NCBI GenBank assembly: GCA_035222895.1
Contig: JAVYIG010007910.1
Location: 31,499-95,498 of the forward strand
Reading direction: 5' to 3'
From: Strongylocentrotus droebachiensis
Taxonomy: Eukaryota; Echinodermata; Echinoidea; Camarodonta; Strongylocentrotidae
Length of the DNA stretch: 64,000 bases
The notes beneath the pieces were generated by a model. The model did no database searches. It was not told the DNA's origin and saw only the letters and a program-made list of their open reading frames with translations. The translations under genes were made by a program, and so were the position numbers. Each line of letters opens with the position of its first letter. Positions within the stretch are counted from its first letter, which is position 1. Positions 1 to 12,700 of the stretch are shown in pieces.

Positions 1-58
1 AGTAATGAGCATAGAAAGACAAGGAATCAAGGTAGTACCAACCCCGACAACATGCGTG

Positions 59-255
59 TTGTCCCATACATAGCTTTCTGTGTATGTGCTTGTTACTTTA
101 CCAAGACTCGGTCAAATTTATTATGATTTTGATGACTCCAGAACCTTGCAGTGCACACCAATACTTACATGCTACATGATCAACTGTTTCTGATCCTTTC
201 CACACCTTTTCTTTCACAATGCAATCGCATTACCAGTACTAAAGTTTAGCTTTAA
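59..255 (-). mobile_element. Diverged inverted copy of the MITE at 1064-1430
   Basis: Read on the - strand, this segment matches the first half of the MITE starting at 1064. Shared blocks include GCGATTGCATTGTGAAAGAA, GCAAGGTTCTGGA and CACAGAAAG, in the same order. It ends in TTAA at 252-255. The two copies therefore face each other across about 0.8 kb. Differences are numerous, so it is older or decayed. Confidence 0.6.
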
Positions 256-1063
256 GCTCCACTTTTTTTGCTCCCCCTCCACACATCTCTTTATTGCCCT
301 TCAGTACCATCTTTTGTTCCTCCATTATTATCCCGACAGACTTCCCATCCTTCTATAAAACATTACCCATCTTGGTATCTTCCACACCAGCCGAGCCCTC
401 CTCCATCCACGCAGGCAGGCCGCCAGCCTGGTTGATTGTGGGATGTCTCTACCAGATGTACTGGGTTCATACAATTCATTATTATATCCTACACATATGG
501 GGGAGAGGGTGCTTGGTTTTGGGAAAACGATTATGCACACATGTGGCACGATTCGATAATGAGTATAGCAAGTTGGCGCGAAAAGACACATCTATTACAT
601 GTTGGTTGTATTAATCTTGCAGGGGTGAAGGAGATGGAGTATATGTCATGGATGAGACTGACGTAGTATTAAAGGGATACAAAGCTTGTTAACGACAAAT
701 GAACAAAGATCTCTTTCTTCATGGCTATGCTAAAAAGGGATTTAATGAAGATGTCTTCTTGGCCAGTCCTTTTTTTTCTTTAAGTGATATTCAAAATATT
801 ACTAGAAGATCAACTTTCAATACGATTAACAACAGAAAACCTGTTTGCATTAATTGATGTTAATATAGAAGGAACTACTGTAAGGATTTCCACATCCCAA
901 ATATATCTGAAGTAATGAATATTGTATGGCTTTTCTAAGATAAAGGTCTAAAATAAAGTGGTGAGCTTGATTTACTTTAGCTGAATATTATAATTATTGT
1001 TCATTTTTATTGGGATATCATTTCATTTACATACTTCTGCTTCTACAAAAGACATACAGTTAA

Positions 1064-1430
1064 AGGTAAAGACCAGTAATGGTCATGCGATTGCATTGTG
1101 AAAGAAACGTTGTGGAATCGATCAGAAAAGGTCGATCATCTAGCATCTAGCATCTGCAAGGTTCTGGAATCATCAAAATGATAAGAAATTTGGCCCATTC
1201 TTCGTAAAGTTACAAGCACTATACACAGAAAGATGTATATGGGACTACCCTATCTCTCTCACCAGATCATGAGAGAAATAAATTTACCAAATATATGAAT
1301 TAGTAGGCGGTTTCCCGGCAAATTTTTTATCATCATGTATTAGTCAAAACATATTCTTTCACATGATTGGTAATGAGAGCTTCCATTTCATTTTTTGAAA
1401 TTGGGGCGTTGCCAATACTGGTCTTTACCT
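1064..1430. mobile_element. TTAA-flanked MITE, 367 bp
   Basis: The ends are AGGTAAAGACCAGTA and its reverse complement, flanked on both sides by TTAA (1060-1063 and 1431-1434). Short terminal inverted repeats with a TTAA target duplication are typical of Kolobok- or piggyBac-type non-autonomous elements. No transposase frame is present. Confidence 0.65.
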
Positions 1431-2039
1431 TTAACAACTAAATTATTCTTACCCTTTACCAAGTTTTGTAATTTATCAAGTTAGGGAAAAATTAATTAGT
1501 TCTGATTAATGTTTCTTGAAAATGTGACATTAAAGCTTACATCTACAAGTATTCAACAAAGGCCCTAATGCAACCAGTCCACCTTTCATTCTTGAGTTAG
1601 GGGGTAAAAATTGTACAAGGGGTGTGAATAATTTAGTTGTTAGCTGTATCATCCGAGTGCAAGAAGGGCGTTGACTCCGTCAAAGTGTAAGAGGTAACAA
1701 CTTTATGGCTCTCACCAAATGTGTTATACAGATAAACAGGAGGCTGTGAATGCAGGCTATAACCTTTCAAATCCAATTGTATTCTTGTAATAATTCACAT
1801 CAGTAAAGTCTAGCTATAGGTAACTTCTATACTTGCTGGTAGGTAAAGCAGCTGGGTTATAGTGCATTTTTTTTTAAAGTTTTTATTCTGTACATATTGA
1901 GATTTGTGTCATTGAAGTTGGTGGTCATATCATTTTACCTTCTGATATAAAAATATGCAGGTAGGTGTTTTTTTCTATTGTCGTCTGTCTTTCGTGTGAT
2001 GTGCAAATATGATGGCTGGTACGTGCTTGCTCTCACACT

Positions 2040-2040
<1 letters not shown>

Positions 2041-2080
<40 letters not shown>
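2041..2080. repeat. CT microsatellite
   Basis: About twenty CT units in a row. The 68-codon frame across it on the - strand reads as an Arg-Glu run and is an artefact of the repeat. Confidence 0.9.
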
Positions 2081-4442
2081 ATTCAAATGGAACACAATTT
2101 TGTGTAATAAGCACAGCAGCAGCATGAATTTTTAATAACACTGGATGGTAGGAAATGTTCTATGATGGATATAATATTCCATATGCATAGTATTATTCTG
2201 CATTAATTAAGGTCGACATACATGTTATGGTCGTGATTTATGACGAAGTGGAAATGCATTTCAAAAGATCGCTGTAGAAATATCATGTAAAGGAGCATCT
2301 TTAACCTGCTCTACATAAAAACGAAATTCTCAGCTTTATTTACTTTTTACATTGATAGGATTTTTTAAATAATTGTTATTGTAATATGTGACCTTAATTA
2401 GACATTATCCAAGAGTACAATTATCAAACCTAAATCAGAAGTGTGAATGGTTTTCAACACATAGTCATAAGAAGGTAGTATAGATCAACTTGTGTTTTGT
2501 TGCTTTAATGGGGTGTTATTGATCTTGTTGGTTGTCCAAGATAACTGTCAACATCTATAAAAAGACCCTATTAGCATAGGATTAGCCGTGAACAGGTTAG
2601 TTTAATTAGCACCTCTGTGCTCAGCTTGTGACGGGATTAAAGCCTCTCTAAGGACATGTATCAAGTCCATACACCACCTGAGCTCTTTCTAGTCTACCTC
2701 TGCAGACCTGTTGCTCATGAAAAGTAATTATCTTGTCTACGCCACATATCCTAAAAAAAAGTGGAAAATAGTGAAGGACATAGGGATATGGATTGTTATT
2801 GTTTGGAAACATCTGATTAAATTTTAGAAATTTTGAACATGTGTAAAATTAGGTGTTTTTCTTTCTCTTTCTTAGTACAACGTCTATCAGATTTATCCAA
2901 ATATGTTCTTTTAATCAAAGATTATTCAATAGTGTATTCAGGTTTGAATAATGTTTTGGAGTTTGTTATTTTAAAATGCATCATAGTAATCACAATGTAA
3001 TTGACCGGAACTGTCCGAAAATGGGAATTTGTTTTGTTGTTGACAACTTATTTGGGTACCGTATATTCACTAGTACCATTTTGGTCTTATTTGATATATG
3101 AGCAATTGGTAAAAAGTTTAGAGAAATTGCCTTTGAATTTGATATCATAATTATCCAAGCGCAGTCCTAAAATGTGTTACTTCTCTAGGCCAATATCACA
3201 CATTGAGGTTTGAAACGTAACCATGCCTGTGTACGTAGACTAGAAACGGACAGGAAAATAGATTACTCATGAGTGGATTTTCTCTTATACTAACGCCCCT
3301 CCCTCAAGGCGAGGGAACAGCCCACCCCTGGTACCATGAATGGGAGCTGCCCTATTTGCATGAGACCATGATGTGTTTCCCCTAGATTGCCCTGTGGGGT
3401 TCTACCATTTGGTTTGTTTGATTAGGAGTAAAAATGTGTGCAAAAAGGAGAGTTGGGCTGCTCGCTTGGTGGTTTTGTCAGTGTATGCGTGTGGGTGTAC
3501 ACACAATGCAGTAGTGGGTGTAATAGTTTTCTTCAGGAGGGAGGGTTAAAATAACTCGCCTGTGCGCCTACCAATGAATAGGACATATGTGCATTTGGGA
3601 GTTGAGTGCATGTTCTGTACCAGGAGGTCATTAGCTAAGTAGATTGCTGAGGAGGGAGAGCGAGCGCAAGCAGCTTAGCGTAACAAAAGCAGTTTGTTCG
3701 TCTGTACTGTGGGTAAAAGAACACTTTGGCACTGGCGAGTAACAAGGCAGCAGTGGAGCCTGCTAGTAAAAAAAAATTGTTAAAAGAAATAGAAAGCGTG
3801 AAGGCAGGCAGTCTCATTGTGTGAACTAGCTATTACCAGAGTTGCAATCTTTCTCCCTGTCGATCTTTATGTTAATTGGACATTGTGGATGCTGTTAGTC
3901 ATGGTTCCAGGCTGACGTTTTGACGGAGCTGAGCTTAGAGTTTCCTCTCCACTCCCTACTGAACTATTGCTTGATCAGATCACGTGAAGACTCTATATCA
4001 CTATGACTATATTGACTGTCAGTTGATGCCACCAGATACGTCACTAGCTACAAGACCTGCGTTGCTTAAACATTAGCTGCCAATTCACTATCTGCTGTAT
4101 TGGAACTTGGAAGACACAATATATGAAGATTGTTTGGTAGGCCTAGGGTCAAAGCCTGTTGTACCTTACACTGGATTGAAAGAGTTTTGTATTATTGCTT
4201 TGGAAGAGGAACAAGGTACTCTTGTTGCTTTTTAGATGAATTCATTACCACACGGTCCAAGGCAGCTTCTCATCATAAACAGGACATAAACATTGACAAC
4301 TTGTTCACAATTGCCATCCAGTATCGTGAAACTCATCTGGAACAGTAATTTTCTAGGATTCATCATCGGAATACTGAGGGTCGCTACTACTTTTGATTTG
4401 CCTCTCCATTTTATCTGATCATATACTACCACTGCGGACCCA

Positions 4443-4542
4443 ATGCTGGTGAGCGAGAAAGCGCACATGCAATCGCCATCTCTTCTCCTGCGTCCTGTCC
4501 CTTCGGTCAACCTCCTCACAACCCCAATGGGCATTTTGAATG
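4443..4542 (+). CDS. RUNX1T1: MTG-family gene, putative first coding exon
   Basis: It encodes 33 codons beginning [13 protein letters not shown] and ends in phase 1 at AATG before gtatgc. The leftover G joins AT of the next exon to give Asp, so the frame is continuous. Vertebrate paralogues also have variable, poorly conserved N-terminal exons here. The 15.8-kb gap to exon 2 and the lack of conservation leave room for other first exons or promoters. Confidence 0.6.
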
Positions 4543-7500
4543 GTATGCTTCTCTAATGTGTATGTTTTGGGAATTTGTTGTTGTTGTTGTAATGTGTATG
4601 TTGATGATGTGACTGTGATATGTTGATTTATTCATCATTTTTTAGGGAAGGGTGGATGGAGATGGGTTGGTTGATTAATTTTTCAAATATATATTGAAAG
4701 TAGTGCTCTCACATCATGCATCTTTAATTCAATTTAACAAGAAATATTTCCAGATATTCATTAAATTTAAAGGTGTACCCTAATATTTTACTGTATTGTT
4801 TTACCCCACTATGTCTCCACACTTCCCTATATGTTATGTACTACTACCTTATCTATTCTCTTTTCGTCTTTTATTGATTTTGCTTTTCCTATTGACAATA
4901 TCCTGTACTTCCAGTTCATTTTGTTGTTTTGTAGAATGAAGTAGAATGAATAACAAAGAATAATAAGGAACTTTTCCATTGCCTTGACATATGCATTTGC
5001 TTAAATACCATGGTATTCTCTTCTTTGTATCCATTATACACCCTTATGCTTTAAATAAAACTGGCCATAACAAAGCTTCAATACTGCCCACCCTCTCTCT
5101 CTCTCTCTCAAAAGGAAAAAGAAGTTATGTTGCAAGTGGTGAATCAATGCCCTTTTAACCAAAGATCAAAAGAAAGCAATTACTCTCGCACAAAGAGTTC
5201 CGCCACTCCAGTGGGGTTCTCTTTTGTGCTGGCTTATTTGACTGTCCAATGCCATTCTGAAAAAGAGTCAAACAAAAAGAAGCTTTGCTTGTATTAAAGA
5301 TGTGGATGCAGCCCATTATGAACTCTAAATAGGGGTATTTTGTGAGCTTTATATTCTAACAGGCAATGTCCTATTAACGTACTGATCCCACTTCTTTATT
5401 CTGAAAGGTTGAATAGTAGGATCTTTGTATAGTATAATCCATACTTAGGATCAATGAGATACTGGTCTTTGTTTGTTGTACTTAAATCACTGATTATATG
5501 ACTGTCCTGAACAATAGATACCACATATCCAAATATAGCGAAGATCTTTTGTTATCCAGGTCTTTTGAAAACTTGTTGTTTATTTTGCATATTAGGATTC
5601 CACTGGCCTAGCATTGGTCAAAACTTTGAGCATAACATTTGCTGTTGACTGCTATGTCACAGTTATTGGGCAATAGCAAAAATGAAAGATAGGACAAAAG
5701 CATTTTTTGGTGTACACAAGACAATGATGACACATGAAGTTAATATTTGATAGACACTTTAAGACAAGAACACTATGCACATTATGTGCTTTTATATGAA
5801 TATTCTTGAAAATATGTACACATAACTTCATGTTCATACAAGCAGGTTTCCTCAATTATCAAGGATTTCTATACATTTTTTAATTTTCTATTACCTCCGG
5901 TATTACCAGGACTCTACTACATGATTGTATGCCCCTCAGCTTTTATTTTGGAACAGTTTTGAGATCATGTCCGGGGCACAATTTTAACCTTGCCCCCCTC
6001 CCCCCCCCCCCAAAAAAAGCCTGAATAATTGTATATTATATGATTGCTTGATTACAAATTTCCAGGGCTCAAATAATTAATTTTTTAAGACTACCATGAA
6101 AATTGTTGCGTTATCCTTGATTTATAATCGAACTTCTCCATATTCATGGTAAATTCATCTGTCTGTTTAATGTTTTGCTCCATGAATTGTTCCTGGTAGA
6201 TAATATTTTGCAGGTAATATCAATTGTTAATTGTTTTAAAGGAAAACCAAGGTCGCTTTCTTACCAATTTTTAACGAGGGTTTGCACTTGCAGTGAAATA
6301 AGCTGGCGGTTACCTTTGATGAGTGGTTGGGGTTAGGGACCTATAGGAATAGGAGGTGAAAATGAAAGTGCAATGTACAGACATTCTGTGCTCCCCCCCC
6401 CCCCCCCCCCCCCCCCCTAATTTGCACTCTGGATCTCAAATGCTTAGATTTGTCATTATGAAAAAAATGGGATGAACATTTTGAGACTATTTTTCTATCA
6501 AACCATCTTTTCTGGTTTGTGTATTACTCAGCTTTAGTCGTGTGAGTTTGAGACTGGCTTGGGGTATCAAGCTTCAGCACAAACTTGTGTACAGTAGTCA
6601 TGACAATGAACCGAGAGGTTTTGTAATCACGGTGCAAAAAATATCAAAAAAATCTTTTATCTTCTAATAATAGTCACATTTGTATACCAGTAGCGCTTAA
6701 TACTATGTTTCTAAGCACATTACACTGTAATTATTATTACCCCGGTCTGGTATTGGACTCCCTTGCCAATCCACACATGACAGTGCACACGCTCTACTCT
6801 CTGGGGAGTATTCTGGCCAGGCGCCATTTTACAAGCGCACACATGCCAATCCAACCACATTAATGTTCGCATCCTACCCGGTACCCATTTTGCACCTTGG
6901 TGGAGAGTGGCAAATGTAGATCAGTGTCTTTCCAAAGGACATTAGTGCCGCAATGGGATTTGAACCGTGAAACATGTGATCCACAGTCCGGTGACATAAC
7001 CACTATACCACAACATCTCTACTCTGTTGAAACAGTTAATGATTCCCTGAATCTTTCTGAATAATTGTGCTGCTGAATAATTAATCATTATGACATACTG
7101 TGGGGGCTGAAAGGAAGCCACAGTATCTTCATGCGTGTTATCAAATGATAATCTGTTTATCATGAGCAAGAAATACCTTGAAATTTGTCCAGCTTCCTTC
7201 AGGAATAATACCAAATGTAACTTGGTATAGCGACACAGAAGTGTTCAATTGTTAAAACGTATGGTGTTTTTTGTGGCATTGCTTGGTGAAAAATCAGGTC
7301 ATGAAAAATTGAGCATTAGCCTTCATAAGAAAGAACTTTATCTCTTTATCTCTCTCACTCTCTGATACGGGGGAACAATTTTCTTTTAAAATTTTATTTT
7401 TTAAACCTATATTTTTTGTAAAGAAATCGCTTAGTTTCTTTTGCAAGGTAAAATTGGTTTCAATGTTGCCTTGCAAAAGATTTGTAGGGTTTCAGGTGAT

Positions 7501-9676
7501 GAGATCAACAAAGTCCATGGGGAAAAATGAAGACATAAATTGTGCCCTTTTGGATTCCTCTATTGTTTTGTATGGTTTCAGCTCAATTTTTGGATTCCCA
7601 AATCTCCTTAAAAGCGTTGGGAATGAGTTTGTGCAATCAGATGACTAGAAACATCTATCTGGAGAGATTGACATTGGAGGTTTGCATGTGGTTGTGCCTG
7701 TACAGTGCTGCTTTTTTTAGAATACTTCGCTTGAAACAGAAACTTCATTGAATTGATGAATTATTTTACACGACTGCTAGAAAAGCAAATATTTGCTTGT
7801 AGGTGAGAAACCACAGGAACCTACAGCTTTATGTCCTTTCCGAGGAACTTGGTGTATGAGCATATTTTACCAAAGGAACTAGTGCATCGACTTGGTTTCC
7901 AACCCAGGACTTGACGTTTACAACACCACTGCTCTACTACTGAGCCATCACGCCTCATTTCGAGAATAAGCCAACTTTTCTTTTCTTCAAGTTTGATGCA
8001 GATGTCCCAATTCTTAATCTGGCAATGCAGATGCTTCGGTATCAGCACAGGGTTTTCCCCAGGACCAGGCAATCTGGTTTCAGAGTATGCCGCAAGCACA
8101 GAAGTGGTCAGTCTTTCTTTGTTCGTCTATTGTCGGATTAATCTACATCTTCATCCCCTCTTAATAGTGTCACAGTCATAAATACCAATCTACTTTATCA
8201 ATACAGCAAATGACATCTGTGTTTTCTGTGATTATATTTCTATGTTAGATATACTCAACTTGCCGTCGTTTACTAAGCCGATGGGTGGGTCAAAGTATTT
8301 GCACCGTATCATTATCATTTAAAGTAATATCTAGACCAAGCAAAAAAGAGCATCATTTTAAATGAAATGTCATGTTATATTTAGAAGAAAAAATTCTTTG
8401 TGGATGATGAAGCTTGATGTCACATTGTCAGCTTATCAAGTCAGTTCTTAATATGTTGTTGAAATAGAAAGAAGTCTTATTTCCTAAAAAATAAAAAATT
8501 TACCCATAGGATATGTTTGTCTCATCAGGTATTTGCTATACACCTTGTAAATGTCAACTGCCTTTTCAATGTTTGTACTGAAAAAAATCTATATCTTGCC
8601 ATTCAATTGATATTGAATTACTGACAGAAAAAAAGAAATGGTCCATGCTTTATTGCCTGACAGGAAAGGCAATGAATAGGATGGAAGAAGTATATGAGAT
8701 AAATAGAGTTTTTTCTTTCTCCAATGAGTTTTAGTGACGTCAAACCTTTGGTCTTTCAGAGGCCAAAGATGAAAGGCTCAGAGTTACATTTGCCAATAGC
8801 ACATCGGGAAAGTAAATATCAGAGTTCAGAAAAAGCCATGAATCAATTGCACACTAGAGATAGAAAAAAAGGCAGGAAAAGGGGCAGAGAGAGAGAGAGA
8901 GAGAGAAGGGGCTGGAAAATGAAATTCATAAGAATTTTATTTGACAAATGCGTCTTTATTCTGGCAAGCGAAGTTATTGGAAAACGATCCATACAATAAT
9001 ACTTGAGGAAGTCACAATCTCATGAGATGGTGCTTATTTCTGAACAAAGTTTAAAATTTAGACCCTGAATCAAGAATTTGCCAGAATTTGTTTAATTTGA
9101 TTTAATTATCATCTAGTTGAAACCAGGATGTTGTTAATTCCATGTTCTTTAAGCGGCATAGTACATGCTACATTTTTATTTTATAAGGCCTACATATTGA
9201 AAGAAATTGTGTAAGACTAGTGGTGTAAGTTGTTGCAGTTTGCATTTTTATATACTACTGCTTACCTTATTGGCTTGATTATATTGAATATACAGGTATG
9301 AGATTTGTCTGCGAGATAAGCCTACTAATTATTTTGTTTGGCAGAACTTGATGAAGCAAAGCAAAGTAGGTGCTAATAATATTCATTGGACATCTGGGCA
9401 AGAAAGTAATCCCAAGTTCAATTGATCCTCTTGTATCTATCCCTGCTTGACAAATATGGAAGGAGTTATATTTAACCAAAGCTGAACAGATGCCTAGGCT
9501 ATTGACAGTTATGAGACTGTATAGTAAACGTGATCATACTGACAATGGAAGCAGAGTACGAGTGTGAATGAATTTAATGAATGAAATTGGGCGGGTAATA
9601 CTAACGTGTCCATCCTAAAAAGGCATTGATGTGTTGACTCAGTCCTTCATGAAAGAAGAAACGGACTTGTCAAGAG

Positions 9677-9722
<46 letters not shown>

Positions 9723-12700
9723 GGGAGATGGAGAAAAAAGCAAACGGAAAACCAGCCTCTGTGGTAAAGCTGTATGGCTATTGTCTGGTGCGCTTACTCC
9801 TCTCCCCAGCTCAATTTTCTCCATGAGTGGCAGATGTACCAACAAATCCATCTGTGTAGGAGAGGAGATGTTCCCAAAGAATGGGCTAGCCCCCTCTCTC
9901 TCTCTCTCCCTCTCCATCAGGGCTCTTGTGTCCGCACCAACCTGCATACCAGCCGGCCGACCAGCCGACCAGCCAGCCAGCGAGGCAGGCAGCCAGCCGG
10001 CCGGGTGCGCAAGCTGCAATGTCATTGTACAGCTGGCCTGCTACCCAGGCCTCCCTCCATCTCTCTACTCTTCCTATTCATTCTCATCTCTCTCCATGGA
10101 GAGGTCGATTCGGGGCTAATTTTTTTTAGGTGCATCTGAGTGAAAAGCCTTGCTGGCTAACTAGCCATCTAGCCCTCAGCTCAGCTCAGCCAGCCCACCT
10201 GCAGGATACCATGTCATCTAGAATAGTGTCCTACTGCCATGTTAAGATCCGGACCTGATGTAGAGTTTTAGCTTGATGTGTCCCATGTTTTACACAGTGT
10301 ACTACAGTTCTAGACAAAGTTCTCTGTTTATTTTTTAACAAAATTTAAAAAATCTACACCATATGGGAGTAAAAAATAGAATATGTGTAATTCAAAGGAT
10401 AGTCACTTTTGTCTTTTTATCAATTTACCAGCAAATTATTGTGTAGTTTTTATTTTTAACATTATATAGTGATTAGCGAGACTGTTGCTGTATGGTTAAA
10501 CTTTTTTTCTCAATATTTTGTTGATACTTTTCCCAGTATAATTGAAGCTGTAATTATATGTCATACTATATCTAGAGTTGCCATTGCATTGAGTTATTGT
10601 TTCGAGGTAAATGGCAGTCATGTATTCTTAGGGTAATCTCAATAGTGTTAACAGGTTTTGTGTTAGGTTGTCAAACGTTAAATGCACCTAGCATATGGCC
10701 TGATACATCATTGGTGTTCAGCTTGTGTCAAACGTAATATAGACCCAAAATGGAGCCAACACGCACAGGACATTTAGGGGGGACACAAGTGCCCATCTAA
10801 ACACAATTCTCTTTGATGTGAGTATTAATAACTCAGCACACCACGTGTGCAATGTTTGACTGGATTTGCCCTCTGGTAGCTAAATACTGCCCATTGTTTG
10901 CAAACAAAAAAGAGGGCCGACTGGCGACTGTCACCCATCGACAGTAATGACCCGCTATGCATGTAGGCGCTAATGATGACAAGTCCTCATCACCATCACC
11001 CACCATGATCATCATCAACATCATCATCATTATCCTCATCATCTTTAGTGTCATCTTTGTAATGACGTCCACTGTCACCAATCTCCTCCTCATGACTACC
11101 ACCACCACCACTCTCATCATCAGCAGCATCCATGCACCAGCATCAACAACTTTTATAGCGATTCAATCGTTGGTATCATTTCTTGCAAAGTGTTCTCATC
11201 TGAATTATTTAACAGTAGCATCATTCATATTTGATGGCTCTTTCTCCATCCATACATGTATCAATAATTCATGCATCTCACCCTTGTCTAATTAATTGGT
11301 TTTTTTATAAATTATATTATACAGCGGAAGAGTGTTCTGTAAAATGAAAAAATGGGGGAAAATAGATATAACAAAGAAATTGGGAATCAATACTTGGATA
11401 AAATACAGAAATTGTCTCTCTTTCTTTAATATACATGTAGTTATCGGTAGTAGAATTGTTGTTGAATAACAAATGGTAGTTGAACAACAACTAGACAACT
11501 AAATACTTTAACTTGAATCAACAGCATTAGAAGGTATCTTCATGTTGACTGTGCTTGTAAGTAGGGCTGTCATGCCTCCCACATTATAAATAAATTATAA
11601 ACAGATAGAAGAGTTAACATAAAAAGAAGCTAAAACGTGATTTTGTTCAATTTTAAACAGAATCAGTAACAAACAAAAACAGTTCCCTACTTTTCTTCTC
11701 TCGTAGACTCTATTCTCTTTTTAAATGAATGAAACCTTGTATAGTATGCTGGGGGTCACCATCCATTCTTCTCCCTCCTCCTCCCCCTCCTCCTCTCCCC
11801 TCCTGTTATTTTCCACACTCTACCACCGCGCAGCTGAGGGCTGCTCGGAGAGGAAATAGCAGCAGCTGCACGTACTCTCATCATGGCTGTGTTCACGTGG
11901 AGGGTTAGTTATTAAGCTACCAGACCGAGTGTGGGCTGACTTATTAAGCTTTACATGCATTCTTGTCAAGGTTCTGTTCACATCAAGGTTTAACAATATC
12001 ATTAACAGACTGGAGGCTTGCTTAAGAAGCTGCACACTTTCTCATCATGGCCGTGTTCACATGGAGGTTTAGCTATCGTGTTCAATGGGTTGGGGGGGGG
12101 GGGGGGGTGGTATATTCTACTGTCATGCTAGGGTGTGGGTTTATTGCCTGTGTTTCCACAATCTAATTTCAGACTTTGTGATGGTAATCTTGTAGAATTG
12201 ATGTTAAATTCCAAATGAAATCCAATTTACAGCAACACCAACAAAGACAACATTTCTGAAAAGAACATTATTCTTAAATTATTTAACAAGAGTTAGTTAC
12301 TGCTGTCAGCTGTCTCTTCCCTGTATTTCTCATTGCTCTTATGTGAACCTATGTCGGGTGACTGTGTTAACAAAAGTAAACCAGAAGTCTGAAGTCTAAA
12401 TAATGTCTACAGGTGGTTTATTTGTACGTTTTATTTGAATATAGTATTTTTAACCACTTCATCATCTGTTCTGATACTAGCCAAACTGTCAGCAACGAAT
12501 TGCGCAAGTCTTTTTTTTTATCAGGGGTGGTGGGGGGGGGGGGGTAGATGATATAGGCCTCCATCATTCTTATTTGATAATGAGCAAGCTACAGGTTACA
12601 GTGTATGATTTAGAAGGTACTCACTGTGAATGATCGCTGGGCAATCATCCTGTAAGTACTTGGAAAATGCACTGTAGACCTTTCATATTAGGTTCCGAGC

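Larger units (their letters stand above)
1..4442. other. Non-coding region upstream of the MTG-family gene
   Basis: No convincing coding exon is seen here. The reading frames that exist are short, lack family resemblance and fall in repeats. It holds an inverted transposon relic (59-255), a TTAA-flanked MITE (1064-1430) and a CT microsatellite (about 2041-2080). The stretch from about 3600 to 4442 is the likely place for the 5' untranslated region and promoter of the gene whose first coding exon starts at 4443, but no TATA box or initiator could be assigned with confidence. Confidence 0.5.

Noticed and set aside
9631..10119. 162-codon frame and a 128-codon frame on the opposite strand
   Set aside because: Both run through AG, CT and CAGC simple repeats, give Arg-Glu or Ser-Leu runs, and resemble no family.
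10833..11295. Two overlapping frames of about 100 codons
   Set aside because: They arise from the ATC/ACC trinucleotide tract; Met/Val and Ile/Thr bias is a repeat artefact.
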